A stretch of DNA of 64,000 nt. Source: an uncultured Gammaproteobacteria bacterium. GTDB lineage: Bacteria; Pseudomonadota; Gammaproteobacteria; Arenicellales; JAANXG01. This document shows positions 35,266 through 44,186 of the stretch, piece after piece. Made by a program: the position numbers and the translations under genes. Position 1 is the first letter of the stretch; every line of letters starts with the position of its first letter. The notes beneath the pieces were generated by a model. That model worked only from the letters and a program-made list of their open reading frames with translations, was not told where the DNA came from and made no database searches. The stretch spans positions 135,868 to 199,867 of the forward strand of contig CAMYNL010000002.1 in the NCBI GenBank assembly GCA_947259705.1, given 5' to 3'.

Positions 35266-35928
35266 CTAGGGGATCGCGCGCACCGGCCTGCAGAACGCGT
35301 AGTCGCGGTTGAAACTCCTGACCCGCTCGATGGTCCGCTCAGATCTGCTGATGGCCACGAACATCACCGAGTGCCAGTACACCGCAGTCGTCGACCGGTT
35401 CGCCAGCCGCCTCCTGATATGCGCAAAGTCCTCACCGAATCTGACGCGGCGGAAGTGATGGAAAACCGACAGCATCGATTGGTCCAAGATTTGCGCCAGT
35501 ATCTGTTCGACCTCGGTGTAGGCAAGATGCCTGTCGCTGCATGACTTGTGCGGTTCGAATCCGTTGTCCGGGTCCGCGAACACCAGCACCCCGGGACCGT
35601 CGGGCAGGTGCTGGAAATACTGGCCACCATGGGGGCGGCTGAAACGACGGTCGGGCCCATGCAGTCCAACCGAGTAGCCGCCGCCGGTGCGCCTCGGCAT
35701 GCCGGTGACGAGGCGGAGGCTCCTGCTCTTTCGCAGGTCGCGACACATTCCCAGGATCTCCTCGCGGGCGGGATAGAGCGATGTGGCGGAAGTGCCATGA
35801 CTGCCGGCGTCGTCCGGCGTCAGCATGGGCACGATCTCCAGTGCCTCGAAATCAAGGGCCGTCATCAGGGCATCGTGATAATCCCACTTGAAGCTGTCTT
35901 TCGAATCGCCCAGGAACTGAAGTTTCAT
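35266..35928 (-). CDS. Hypothetical protein (MKLQFLGDSKDSFKWD type)
   Basis: 220 residues, soluble. The start MKLQFLGDSKDSFKWDYHD, then VPMLTPDDAG and a middle GVLVFADPDNGFEPH with an aspartate cluster, followed by a C-terminal basic helix region. I recall a family of unknown proteins with this N-terminus, but no function. ATG 35928 is chosen over a longer in-frame start because the conserved part begins there. First of the long minus-strand block. Confidence 0.65.
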   Translation of the reverse strand: MKLQFLGDSKDSFKWDYHDALMTALDFEALEIVPMLTPDDAGSHGTSATSLYPAREEILGMCRDLRKSRSLRLVTGMPRRTGGGYSVGLHGPDRRFSRPHGGQYFQHLPDGPGVLVFADPDNGFEPHKSCSDRHLAYTEVEQILAQILDQSMLSVFHHFRRVRFGEDFAHIRRRLANRSTTAVYWHSVMFVAISRSERTIERVRSFNRDYAFCRPVRAIP

Positions 35929-35991
35929 GATTGCAGACCCTGCAGTCGAAGCCGGCAACGGGACCGATGCGCGCCGCCCCCAGGTAATCGC

Positions 35992-36396
35992 TTACGGCGT
36001 CGGCTCTATCTCCTGCAGCCAGAGCTCGATCTCCAGGGCGGCCTTGCCCGGTATCCGGCCGGGCACGCCCTGCTCACCATAAGCGAGATGCGGGCCAACG
36101 CGCACCCTGCGATACCCCCCACAGGCCATCCCGACCAGGGACTTTTCAATCCCGGCAATGACCTGCCGCCTGCCGAGCGTGGTGCGGTGATTCAACAGCA
36201 CCCGGCCCTCCCGCCGGCGCAGCAGGCCCGGCGGTATACCCAGCTCGGCCTGCGCCTCGTTGATCGGGATCTCGTCTCCGCGATTGAGATAGATCCTGAT
36301 GTTATACGTCACCGCGTCGCCGAGTTGCGCCGGCGGCCCCACTCCCTCGACCTGCTCCAGCAGTTCGATGCTGGCCGCTATCTTGCCAGCCGGCAT
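35992..36396 (-). CDS. FKBP-type peptidyl-prolyl isomerase
   Basis: 134 residues with a single FKBP domain: GDAVTYNIRIYLNRGDEI, GRRQVIAGIEKSLVGMACGG, then YRRVRVGPHLAYGEQGVPG and ALEIELWLQEI. No signal peptide, so cytoplasmic. The aromatic pocket is only partly kept; isomerase activity is probable. Confidence 0.88.
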   Translation of the reverse strand: MPAGKIAASIELLEQVEGVGPPAQLGDAVTYNIRIYLNRGDEIPINEAQAELGIPPGLLRRREGRVLLNHRTTLGRRQVIAGIEKSLVGMACGGYRRVRVGPHLAYGEQGVPGRIPGKAALEIELWLQEIEPTP

Positions 36397-36495
36397 TTAC
36401 ATGATCCGGGGATACGGACCGGCCTGACCCTCATCGTGCGTCACCCGTCACCCGCTCCCGCAACATTGACGTTGGAACCACCGGTTCTCCCTCCG

Positions 36496-36843
36496 CTACT
36501 CAGGCAGTAGCGGCATGAAGCTGCGCAGCAGCAGAGCGGCAATCAACAGCATGCCCATGAGAATGTAGGTCCCGCCGGCCCTGAACCCGATCACCCGATC
36601 CACCACCAGCACCTTGGCGTAGGCAAGGATCACCGAGGCGCCCAGCAGCCATAACACTTCGATGAGATTGGACAGACTCTGGGCCCCGTAACCCGACGCG
36701 GCCAGCAGCACCCAGGCGGCTATCGCCGGGACAGCGGCCACTGGCAGCCATCTGGACTCGGGGTGCCGGCGGCGTGAATAAAGGTAGGCAGGCACGGTCA
36801 AGAGACCCGCGATCAGCAGCAACAGCGGGAACATCAGCATCAT
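36496..36843 (-). CDS. Hypothetical four-helix membrane protein
   Basis: 115 residues, four predicted membrane helices (about 3-20, 33-50, 58-78, 90-110), charged only in loops (YSRRRHPESR, DRVIGFRAGG). No recognised family. Start ATGATG at 36843/36840 after purine-rich sequence. Confidence 0.6.
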   Translation of the reverse strand: MMLMFPLLLLIAGLLTVPAYLYSRRRHPESRWLPVAAVPAIAAWVLLAASGYGAQSLSNLIEVLWLLGASVILAYAKVLVVDRVIGFRAGGTYILMGMLLIAALLLRSFMPLLPE

Positions 36844-36888
36844 TGCCTGCGTCCCGGCCGCGTCACGGGATCACGATGCGCAAACCAT

Positions 36889-37224
36889 TCAGGCCAGGTA
36901 TTCATCCCCGAGTTCCTTGACCATCAACAGGGCGTCACCGTCATGATGGATCAGCGGATGACTCACCACGGGTACCCGCATCTTCTCGACAAAGCCCTCC
37001 CTTTCATAAAGGGCCTTTGCGCCCGTGTTCTGCTCGAACACAATCAGGCTCACTTTGTCCATACCCAGTTGACGCGCATGCTCCTCGGCCAGCCGCAGCA
37101 AATGGCGCCCGGCACCTCGGCCACGATAACGGGGGAACATCGCCATGCAGCAGATGTAGTCGCTGCCGGGCTCTTCCAGGGTGCGATAGGGCGCAAGGAC
37201 AGGGTCGACCGCGTCGTCGCTCAC
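36889..37224 (-). CDS. GNAT acetyltransferase lacking its N-terminal part
   Basis: 111 residues with the acetyl-CoA loop FPRYRGRGAGRHLLRLAEE and the C-terminal GNAT helices (FEQNTGAKALYEREGFVEKM). Relatives carry about 80 more residues before PVLAPYRTLEEPG, so strands 1-3 are missing. The GTG start overlaps the stop of the upstream GNAT gene by 4 bases. That could be genuine translational coupling or the result of a deletion that joined a fragment to it. Confidence 0.65.
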   Translation of the reverse strand: MSDDAVDPVLAPYRTLEEPGSDYICCMAMFPRYRGRGAGRHLLRLAEEHARQLGMDKVSLIVFEQNTGAKALYEREGFVEKMRVPVVSHPLIHHDGDALLMVKELGDEYLA

Positions 37225-37751
37225 GCGCCGACCGACAAGGTCATGGGAATCGCTATCACTCCCTCCCTGTTCAGCGGGCCGGAAACTGCATCGAAGCCGA
37301 GCTTCTCGTAGAATGCTCGCGCATCCAGTGAGGCATTCACGGTGAACACCCGCTGTCTGCCCTCACGGCAGCAATGGTCCCTGGCGGCATGCCAGAGACG
37401 GGTTCCAATGCCCCGGCCCTGGTACGACTCAGTAACGAACAGGTGGTAAAGGTGTGTACACGCCCTTATCCCTGCGACGCCGACGATCCGGTGCTCCACG
37501 TGCGCGACCAAATAAAGATACCCCTCGTCGATATGGCGGGCAATACGCTCGGGTGTCATGGATCGCGCCAGCCTCTGCCGGCCCTGTTCGGAAAAGCCAC
37601 GGGCGATATGCCTCAACGTGAGATCACTCACCACGGCACTGATGTCAGCCGCATCCCGGTGATCCGCCTTCCTGATCGGCACCTCAGGACGTGTAACGGC
37701 ATCAGTCGCCTGAAAGTCGGCGCCGGATCCTCGACCGCGGTCAAATCCCAT
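37221..37751 (-). CDS. GNAT family N-acetyltransferase
   Basis: A full GNAT domain: IRKADHRDAADISAVVSDLT, YLVAHVEHRIVGVAGI, the acetyl-CoA loop ESYQGRGIGTRLWHAAR and FYEKLGFDAVSG. The most family-like start is GTG 37682; the open frame reaches 37751, inside the upstream gene. Substrate unknown. Part of a run with the DUF6868 protein and the truncated GNAT. Confidence 0.85.
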   Translation of the reverse strand: MGFDRGRGSGADFQATDAVTRPEVPIRKADHRDAADISAVVSDLTLRHIARGFSEQGRQRLARSMTPERIARHIDEGYLYLVAHVEHRIVGVAGIRACTHLYHLFVTESYQGRGIGTRLWHAARDHCCREGRQRVFTVNASLDARAFYEKLGFDAVSGPLNREGVIAIPMTLSVGA

Positions 37752-38004
37752 GTGTCCAGCCGACCAGCCGCAGGGCGAGGTAAGGGACCAGGTTGAACAG
37801 CAGGATGAACACCTTGAAGAACGCCAATCCGGTGTAGTGGATGGTATCGAACTGCTCGACCGTCAGCCGAAACCATCTGGTGTGCAGACGGTATGTCCAG
37901 TCGTGGGCCGCCATGAAGAACAAAGCCCACCACAACAGCAGCCCAAAGTTGATGACCGTGCACCAGCCCAGCATGTCTCTAAAGATGTCGATGCTCAACG
38001 CCAT
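37741..38004 (-). CDS. DUF6868 family membrane protein
   Basis: 87 residues with two membrane helices: LGWCTVINFGLLLWWALFFM and FFKVFILLFNLVPYLALRLV, separated by HDWTYRLHTRWFRL. This is the DUF6868 pattern. The ATG at 38004 begins MALSIDIFRDMLGW. Function unknown. Confidence 0.75.
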   Translation of the reverse strand: MALSIDIFRDMLGWCTVINFGLLLWWALFFMAAHDWTYRLHTRWFRLTVEQFDTIHYTGLAFFKVFILLFNLVPYLALRLVGWTHGI

Positions 38005-38050
38005 CCCCTCTGGTTGTCTGCCGTGTCGGCCACGGCTGCCGCGCGTCTCA

Positions 38051-38380
38051 TCACTTAGGCGCCAGCGAGTCCGCGAAATCCTCGCACCGGCGCACCCATG
38101 AGCCGAGTTGCTCGTCGGTGTGCAGCCCGTCGGGATGGACGAACACGAAACCCCGCATGGGTCTGCCGGTGAAATCCATCTCGCGCGCATGGGGCAGGCC
38201 CAGGGCTTGCTCGTACCGCTCGGGGCCCACCCTCGCCATCATGGTATCGTCGACCACACCGCAGCACATGTTACCTGAAAGCATGAAGACGATGCCTCCG
38301 AACATCTTTTTTTCCACTACGTCATGACGATGCGAAAGCGCCTCGCGCAGCCGCTGGGCCATGCCTTCATCGTAGCTCAT
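38051..38380 (-). CDS. TfoX N-terminal domain protein
   Basis: 109 residues, a stand-alone TfoX-N domain: MSYDEGMAQRLREAL, EKKMFGGIVFMLSGNMCCGV, MMARVGPERYEQAL and RGFVFVHPDG. These single-domain relatives of the competence regulator Sxy/TfoX lack its C-terminal half, so a regulatory role is unproven. RBS AGGAGG precedes the ATG. Confidence 0.88.
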   Translation of the reverse strand: MSYDEGMAQRLREALSHRHDVVEKKMFGGIVFMLSGNMCCGVVDDTMMARVGPERYEQALGLPHAREMDFTGRPMRGFVFVHPDGLHTDEQLGSWVRRCEDFADSLAPK

Positions 38381-38432
38381 GAAAACCTCCTGACCATGTT
38401 CAATTACCGGCGCTACGGGTGCGGTATCGGGT

Positions 38433-39008
38433 TCACCTCGTCAGGGGCAGATCTGATCTTCGCTCACGGGCGAAGAGCCGCGGCGGGCTTTCCCTGGCCA
38501 TGTACTCGTCAGCGGGTGAAGTACATCGACATGCGCCCCGCTTCGAGCGGAGCAAAACACATGAAACGGATAACGCGCAATAGATCAATGCAGGTGGCTT
38601 CCGTGCCACCGTGCATGAAACCAGCTCCGCGCCGGAATCGCGGCCGAAATCCCGCCGCCACCTGCGCTGCGGCTCGGAACGCGCCCAGCTCTGCAGGGCA
38701 TCGAAATTCCGCCGCTGCAGCGCCGGGCTGCTGATCGCGTGCTGCGCGACAAGCCATGCCCCCTCGGCCCCGTCGACGCCGACCAGCGACTCACCCGGCC
38801 ATCCGTGCCGCTCGACGATCTCGTTCAGCCGCACCGCGTGTTCCAGATGCACCGCTTCCATTTCCTTTGCGTATCTCTCGAACAGGGCACCCTGTCGCAG
38901 CAGCCGTGCCCGCACACGCTGATCCCGGTCCTTCATCCGCAACAGCCGAGTACGGAGTTCCTGGTTCACCCCGGCGCTGTCAGACGGCGCCGATCCGGTA
39001 TCAGTCAT
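38433..39008 (-). CDS. DUF6624-like protein with a diverged C-terminus
   Basis: The first about 115 residues follow the DUF6624 pattern: ELRTRLLRMKDRDQRVRARL, then YAKEMEAVHLEHAVRLNEIV, HGWPGESLVGVDGAEGAWLV and AQHAI. After ALQRRNFDALQSW the usual helix and the RIR...EGRPQ ending are absent and the tail turns Arg/Ser/Cys-rich. I find the missing ending in neither other frame, so the 3' part was probably lost by deletion. ATG 39008 overlaps the upstream gene by 8 bases. Confidence 0.6.
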   Translation of the reverse strand: MTDTGSAPSDSAGVNQELRTRLLRMKDRDQRVRARLLRQGALFERYAKEMEAVHLEHAVRLNEIVERHGWPGESLVGVDGAEGAWLVAQHAISSPALQRRNFDALQSWARSEPQRRWRRDFGRDSGAELVSCTVARKPPALIYCALSVSCVLLRSKRGACRCTSPADEYMARESPPRLFARERRSDLPLTR

Positions 39009-39195
39009 GGTCCCCGGCTGAGGCGCCGCGGCCGTCATCGATCCACCGCTCGGCAGCTCGCAGCTCGTCGTAAGTGAACCGCCTGAACTTGGCCGAGATC
39101 AAGTGGTTCGCGATCTTCGGAACAAGGGCGGGGAATGCGGAATGCGTGACCGCGGTGCAGTCCTCACGCCGCAGCGGGTCCTCGGGCCTGACCAT
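39001..39195 (-). CDS. Small hypothetical protein
   Basis: 64 residues: MVRPEDPLRREDCTAVTHSA, then PALVPKIANHLISAKFRRFT and YDELRAAERWIDDGRG. ATG 39195 has GAGGG seven bases upstream, a good start. It overlaps the DUF6624-like start by 8 bases. No recognised domain. Confidence 0.55.
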   Translation of the reverse strand: MVRPEDPLRREDCTAVTHSAFPALVPKIANHLISAKFRRFTYDELRAAERWIDDGRGASAGDHD

Positions 39196-39390
39196 GGTGA
39201 TGCCCTCATCGTGGTTTGTTTCCCGCTCCAACATGGGTCGTGGCTCCGTGGATTGCGAAGATAATTACCTATGGGTCGCTACTGGCGAGCTTTATGTGTC
39301 CATGCGAATCTCTCCTGCAGCGGCATGGAAAACGGATAAGGCCTCCTCGTCGCCACCGCCCGACCGCGAACCGGCTTGGCGTGACAACGA

Positions 39391-39777
39391 TCAGAACATG
39401 GTATTGTCATTGGCCGATGTCTCCGGCACCACCTGCAGTACGTCCCAATGCTCCACGATCTTGCCGTTTTCATCAAAACGAAAGATGTCGATGCCCGCGT
39501 AGTCCCGGTCTCGCGGCCACTCCTGACGACAATGCAGTACCACGTAATCCGCCTCGGCAATGGCGCGCCTGAAATGTACACGCTTGTGCGGATACTCCCG
39601 CGCCATCCGGGTGAAGTACTCGATGAATGCGGCCTTGCCGTCTCCTACGTGCGGATTGTGCTGGATGTAGACGTCTCCGACATACATCTTCACTGCTTCC
39701 TCGGGCCTGCACTGATTGAACATGAGATCGTAAAACGCCATCGCGTTGCTCTTGTTCGCGGCAAGCTGATCTATCAT
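39391..39777 (-). CDS. SnoaL/NTF2-like protein
   Basis: 128 residues of the NTF2-like fold: [54 protein letters not shown] and [19 protein letters not shown]. This resembles SnoaL-like ester cyclases and polyketide cyclase relatives. Ligand or reaction cannot be read from sequence. Stand-alone gene. Confidence 0.85.
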   Translation of the reverse strand: MIDQLAANKSNAMAFYDLMFNQCRPEEAVKMYVGDVYIQHNPHVGDGKAAFIEYFTRMAREYPHKRVHFRRAIAEADYVVLHCRQEWPRDRDYAGIDIFRFDENGKIVEHWDVLQVVPETSANDNTMF

Positions 39778-39950
39778 ACGCCGTATTCCCCGTGGTCTGC
39801 CTGGTTCGCGATCACGCCCAGGTCGCCGCCTTTTGCCTCTGCCGATGGATTACGGACGCCGGCGCCAACACATGACATCGCGCGAGACGATCGGCAGGCG
39901 GAATGTCGCAGGTCAGACGACATACCTTGAAGCCGGGTCACGGACCGCAA

Positions 39951-40624
39951 TCAACACTGGCTGGACCGAACAGTATCGCAACCCCTGTGGCGACTCAAAA
40001 GTCGCATCAGGAAACTGCCATGAATGGCCCCTACGGCAGCGCCGGCCGCGGCGCACACGGCATAGATCATCACCGCCGTGTGCAATGCGTCACCCTTCTG
40101 CCAGGGCACTTGGTCCATGCCGGCAAACAACAGCGGCATCCCCGCGCCCCAGGCCAGGGCATTCGCCCACAGCCAGATTCCCGCCCGGTGGAGATGGCGT
40201 TTCAGCACCAGAAACTGCACCGCACCCAGCACCGGGCCTGCCGCCAGCCCGAGCGCGCACGCCAGCACGTAGGTCAGCAAGGCCCCCGGTTCCGGCCCCG
40301 CGCCCGGCCCGGACGCCGCGCCGGCCAGCGCCATGACGGTGCTCGGCAACATTCCAAGCAGCCATGCCAGACCTGCGCCGAGCGCAGTCGCAGCACACGC
40401 TGCTGTGCCAATCCCACCAGCCCGCCCTCGAAGAGGGCGCCGCACAGTACCGCCCCGGCCAAGGCGATGAGCGCCGCCGGGGAACCCTCGCCGGACTCCA
40501 GCCACGGCGCTGCCAGCCATCCGGCAACGATAGTCGTGCCCAGGCCCAGTGACTCCGACCAGGCGTTCGCGACTACCCAGTGACCGTAAAACGCACCATC
40601 AGGACGCATTACGCCGTCGGGCAT
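39951..40624 (-). pseudogene. Polytopic membrane protein broken by a frameshift
   Basis: The first frame (from 40624) reads WSESLGLGTTIVAGWLAAPW and LFEGGLVGLAQQRVLRLRSA. The second frame (to 39951) continues with ALGAGLAWLLGMLPSTVMAL and further membrane helices ending FLMRLLSRH. The two halves form one hydrophobic protein of about 215 residues. The frame changes near 40400, where a short linker also seems deleted. Function unknown. Confidence 0.65.
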
Positions 40625-40692
40625 CAGGCGTGGCGTTGCCGAGGCAGAAGCAGAGGAAGACGGCTTTGGAACGCGCTTGATCCGTACTCAAG

Positions 40693-41124
40693 TCAGTTCC
40701 CGAACAATTCCTGGACCTTGTCATCGAAATTGAAATACACGACGCGCCAGTCGTCCGCCGCCCGATACCAGTCAACGCGCCAGCGCAACGCATTCCTCTC
40801 GAACTTGTGCAGATAGATATAACGCACCAGTGAAGAACCGACCCGTATATCCCTGATGAACTCAGAACCGATGCTGTTGCCGTAGCGCTCCAGCATTGGC
40901 GGCGCCTTCAGACCCGCCTCGGCGTGCCGCGCGGCGACGTCGACCTCGGCGGGCGCCGCCGTCGTGTGAACTCTCAGTCTATCGAATCCGGCCTTTACCT
41001 TGCCCTGGGCAATCTCCTGCATTACCGCATCGGAGACCTGGCGTGCTTCATCGAGAGTCGTGACCGGTCCGGCATGTACGCTGTGGATGGTCATCGCCAA
41101 CAACACCGTCACGAAACGCATCAT
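40693..41124 (-). CDS. Hypothetical secreted protein (NTF2-like)
   Basis: 143 residues with a signal peptide (FVTVLLAMTIHSVHAGP). A mature domain follows: LDEARQVSDAVMQEIAQGKV, then SSLVRYIYLHKFERNALRWR and a terminal WRVVYFNFDDKVQELFG. The pattern resembles periplasmic NTF2-like proteins. RBS GGAG precedes the ATG. Confidence 0.7.
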   Translation of the reverse strand: MMRFVTVLLAMTIHSVHAGPVTTLDEARQVSDAVMQEIAQGKVKAGFDRLRVHTTAAPAEVDVAARHAEAGLKAPPMLERYGNSIGSEFIRDIRVGSSLVRYIYLHKFERNALRWRVDWYRAADDWRVVYFNFDDKVQELFGN

Positions 41125-41329
41125 GGTCTTTTCTCCTTGAGCTGGAAATAATCCATGTCGACGGCCCAGCCCGTGAACGTTTGTTTTGGTCTGACATGAA
41201 TCGCCGCGCCGGCCGGCTGTCTACCGCCCGGTCTGACCGCTTCCCGTCCTGGCGCACATGGTAATCCTCTCGAACTTGACTGCAAAGCGGGCTGGCACCA
41301 AATTCATCCTGCTCGCATGATTGCGCCGC

Positions 41330-41545
41330 CAGCGTGGCCCGATAATGCGTGACTACGTGGCGCGGGAAAGACCTCGACGCGATGAAGATCAGCAGCGGGA
41401 CGATTACCGGATCGTCGAGATACCCGATAACGGGAATCCAGTCCGGCATCAGATCAACAGACGGCGACGCGTAGCCGATGCCAGCCCCCGGGTGGTGCGT
41501 GCAAGCCGGGGCGTGCGGTGGTCCCGCATCATACCGCGCTCCATC
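41330..41545 (-). pseudogene. DUF1232 (YkvA-like) gene fragment
   Basis: One frame contains YASPSVDLMPDWIPVIGYLD, the DUF1232 signature, followed by DPVIVPLLIFIASRSFP. The preceding family segment RDHRTPRLARTTRGLA lies in another frame just upstream, so the gene is frameshifted near 41480. The N-terminal helix is missing. A remnant of a small membrane-associated protein. Confidence 0.65.
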
Positions 41546-41568
41546 ATTCACCCATGCGTGGGCTGCGA

Positions 41569-42252
41569 TTACGCCTGCTTCAGGTAACGAAGTCCTCCTT
41601 CCTTGACATAGAGCTCGCAGCCTCGGTCACAAACCGGCGCATGGACCGCGTCTGCGGGAAAGCGCAACCACGTAGCCGTCCCGTAACAGCCCATCTCGTC
41701 CTCAAAACGGCCGTTCAGGACATACATCTCGGCCCCCGCAGGGTAGGTAACCGAGTCCCGCTGAGTACGTGGCGCCCATCTCTCGAGTCGCACTGTATCC
41801 GCAAACCCGGCTTGCCGGTAAAGTGGTTTCACCTTCACGCCCGGGTCCGGTCCCGACTGCCAGGACAGTTTGCTGGTGTCAGTCGCGACATGGGCGCGGC
41901 CCGGTCCGTAGTATTGGCGCAGCTTGACGAACAACGTGCAGCCCAGCCTGGAAAAAGGCGCATGACGAAACCCCTCTGGATTGAGCAGATAGGTACCGGC
42001 AGGCCAGTCCCCGTGTTCGTCCGAGAACACACCCTCCAGCACCAGTATCTCTTCCCCGTCGGGATGATCATGGGCAGGGAAGCGGGCGCCCGAGTCGTAG
42101 CGCACGACCGCGGTCACCTGCCCGGACTCGGCCGGCCCCACCAGGTGGACCCGCCGGCGCCGGACCGAGCCGTCGGGGCTGAGCATCCATTGCATCCCCG
42201 CCGTGTCGACTGCGACACGTTTTGTCAGATCACCGTTTATGGGCGTTTCCAA
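41569..42252 (-). CDS. ChrR-like double cupin protein
   Basis: 227 residues with two cupin units: RYDSGARFPAHDHPDGEEIL (metal-binding His and Glu, about 52-65), then HAPFSRLGCTLFVKL. The second unit is RDSVTYPAGAEMYVLNGRFE, then HAPVCDRGCELYVKE. The layout matches the cupin domain of anti-sigma factor ChrR but without its zinc-finger N-terminus. Likely a metal-dependent sensor or enzyme. No sigma factor gene is adjacent. Confidence 0.85.
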   Translation of the reverse strand: METPINGDLTKRVAVDTAGMQWMLSPDGSVRRRRVHLVGPAESGQVTAVVRYDSGARFPAHDHPDGEEILVLEGVFSDEHGDWPAGTYLLNPEGFRHAPFSRLGCTLFVKLRQYYGPGRAHVATDTSKLSWQSGPDPGVKVKPLYRQAGFADTVRLERWAPRTQRDSVTYPAGAEMYVLNGRFEDEMGCYGTATWLRFPADAVHAPVCDRGCELYVKEGGLRYLKQA

Positions 42253-42329
42253 CCGAATCTTCCAGCAGCTCGGCGGCCCGGTCTATCCGCCACGACCGGC
42301 GGTCGGACTGGTTTCTGTCATCGCGACCA

Positions 42330-42794
42330 TCAGGTGGGTAGCGGGCCACCCCGGCCCGTCGTTACCCTGTGGTCTGACAGCCATTCGCGCAGGCACTGCA
42401 GTGAAGGCGGCGCGGGCGAATAATACAGGTGCGTCCGGCAGCGGCAGTCCGATGCCCCGAAGCGGGGCAGGGCAGGGTCAAGCATGGGCACAGACGCCAG
42501 CAACCGCGCCCACCGGTGTTCACGTCGCACGCGGCCGGTACGGAACCAGACAGCGGCGGGTTCGCTCCGCCGCCGCAGGTAGTCGATGTGCCAGTGAGGC
42601 CGCGACACGCCGCGCAGGTGCCTGGCGACGCGCCCCCTGAGACCCCCCGGTGCGCGGGCGCTGCCGACGTAGACGTAGTAACCGTCGCACAATCGCAGTT
42701 CACCCAGTGCGCCTATCCTGACGGCACCGCCATTGCGGCTGCGTAGCAACAGCAGATACGTCCCCGGGTCGGCAGGCAGGTCGCTCGACATCAT
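42330..42794 (-). CDS. GIY-YIG-like nuclease (DUF123)
   Basis: 154 residues: GTYLLLLRSRNGGAVRIGAL, then CDGYYVYVGSARAPGGLRGR, VARHLRGVSRPHWHIDYLR and a Cys/His ending (CRCRTHLYY). This is the DUF123 family, distantly related to GIY-YIG endonucleases. Nuclease activity is unproven. Confidence 0.85.
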   Translation of the reverse strand: MMSSDLPADPGTYLLLLRSRNGGAVRIGALGELRLCDGYYVYVGSARAPGGLRGRVARHLRGVSRPHWHIDYLRRRSEPAAVWFRTGRVRREHRWARLLASVPMLDPALPRFGASDCRCRTHLYYSPAPPSLQCLREWLSDHRVTTGRGGPLPT

Positions 42795-42933
42795 CGATCC
42801 CCATTACTAATGACCGGCAATCACCAGCCCGGCCGGCTGAGCGGGCGGTGCCGGAGACAGACCGCATCGCAGCGACGTCTACATACAACGGGTCGGCGCG
42901 ATTACCGGTCCAGTCGCACCGTCCTCCAGGGCC

Positions 42934-43206
42934 TCAGTATCGGGGGCGGCGCTGCGGGCGGTCACCCTTTGGTTTGGCGGGATTCACCTTGATGTTCCTG
43001 CCCTTGAGACTGCTGTCGTTCAGGGCCTTGATTGCCGCATCCGCTTCCGAATTGTTGGGCATTTCAATAAATCCGAATCCCTTCGACTGACCGGAAAACT
43101 TATCGGTGATCAGTGTCACCTCCGCTACCTCGCCGAATTCGGAAAAAGCCTCCTTAAGGTCGCTGTCAGTCACGCTGTACGGAAGATTACCAACATAAAG
43201 TTTCAT
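42934..43206 (-). CDS. RRM RNA-binding protein
   Basis: 90 residues, one RNA-recognition motif: RNP2 KLYVGNLPYS, RNP1 KGFGFIEM, and a basic Arg/Pro tail (KPKGDRPQRRPRY). The pattern matches the small cold-inducible RRM proteins of gammaproteobacteria and cyanobacteria. It binds RNA in the cytoplasm. RBS GAGAGAG before the ATG; an AT-rich upstream region (about 43280-43310) may hold its promoter. Confidence 0.92.
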   Translation of the reverse strand: MKLYVGNLPYSVTDSDLKEAFSEFGEVAEVTLITDKFSGQSKGFGFIEMPNNSEADAAIKALNDSSLKGRNIKVNPAKPKGDRPQRRPRY

Positions 43207-43620
43207 ATGACTCTCTCAACTCGTGCGCTCTTTGAATGATCACTATCGAGAAGCCAGGCACACAATCAGCCAGATAGCGAGGGCGTAATTATGTGCAATT
43301 TCCTTATTCTTGTCTCCCTGATTGTGTCCAGGCATCCCTCAGGCCGGCATCACCCTCCCCGAACGCCGTGGCCGCGCCGTCGCCCAATTACTCCGGCCTG
43401 GGGCGAGAAGCTTACGTCGCAATGCCGGTAGCGGGCCACACGACCGGGGTGTGGTACCTATCGGGCAAGTCCTCGAGAATGCAACCGGCTCCCCTCCATC
43501 CAATGCAGTGGCGCCGCCGCGAGGGCGCAAACAACGGCAGAGCCGCCACCGCCTCTTCGCATCGGCATCGACGCCGTCACTACGGCCTGCCTGCATCGTC
43601 GCTACCATGATGCAATCGCC
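43207..43620. other. Intergenic upstream of the RRM gene
   Basis: 414 bases. The part next to the RRM gene is AT-rich with a -10-like CATAAT on the minus strand near 43290. The remainder is GC-rich and translates to Arg/Pro-rich frames with no recognised domain. Confidence 0.4.
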
Positions 43621-43833
43621 TCAACCACCTTGTTTCTCAATTTCCCGGCGACGCCTCTCTGATTGTTCCTGCATCAAGCCGTCCACTTCCCGCGCCTTCT
43701 GCAAGGCCCGGGTCTGGTCCTTCCACGCGTGGTTATACGGATCGCGGTCGGACCTCGCCTGCTCATCCTGCGCTCCACAGCCCGCGGTAACGAAAAGAAA
43801 GATGACAATCACGGCATTACGCACTAAATACAC
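43621..43833 (-). CDS. Small lipoprotein
   Basis: 70 residues with a lipobox VTAGC at the end of a signal sequence (AVIVIFLFVTAGC), then a highly charged helical tail (KAREVDGLMQEQSERRRREI). Likely a small lipid-anchored envelope protein. RBS AGGAGG upstream of the ATG. Confidence 0.65.
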   Translation of the reverse strand: MYLVRNAVIVIFLFVTAGCGAQDEQARSDRDPYNHAWKDQTRALQKAREVDGLMQEQSERRRREIEKQGG

Positions 43834-43862
43834 TCGGTTTCCTCCTGTCTCGCCGGCCGTTA

Positions 43863-44138
43863 CTAGCCTTCGGCTGGGGTATCTGTTTCTTGCTGCGGAC
43901 AGTCCATATGTTCGAGCAACCCGTCCACCGTGTTCTTCGAGAGATTCAGTTCATCGATGGCCGGGTCGACGAGCTGCTCCAGGTCATGCTCGATGCTATC
44001 GATGATTCGATCGGCCGGTCACTGCACGATGCGTATGAAGTATTTGGTGATCGTAGACACACTGGCCCCGAAAAATAGCACATAACCGATGATGATCCAG
44101 GCGTCCCCGATCAGCTGTGCCATTCCCGACCGCGGCAT
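43863..44138 (-). pseudogene. Membrane protein with in-frame UGA at codon 40
   Basis: MAQLIGDAWIIIGYVLFFGA heads a membrane segment, reaching KYFIRIVQ and TGA at 44021-44019. The same frame then stays open for 51 codons with normal GC-rich codon choice (DRIIDSIEHDLEQLVDPAID, NLSKNTVDGLLEHMD). One premature stop or readthrough of a 91-codon gene fits best. The start is uncertain; residues before MPRSG (NVGIAD) might belong to a longer, lost N-terminus. Confidence 0.5.
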
Positions 44139-44157
44139 GTCGGCGATACCGACATTC

Positions 44158-44186
44158 TAAAACGCGGCGCCCCCTGTTGGGGCGCC
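44158..44186 (-). terminator. Rho-independent terminator
   Basis: On the minus strand GGCGCCCC-AACA-GGGGGCGCC folds into an 8-9 bp GC stem and is followed by GCGTTTT. It could end transcripts of the VIT-type transporter pair upstream at 44483-45579. Confidence 0.55.

Noticed and set aside
35541-35560. GGTTCGAATCC, a tRNA T-loop-like string
   Set aside because: It lies inside a coding gene and no cloverleaf could be drawn around it.
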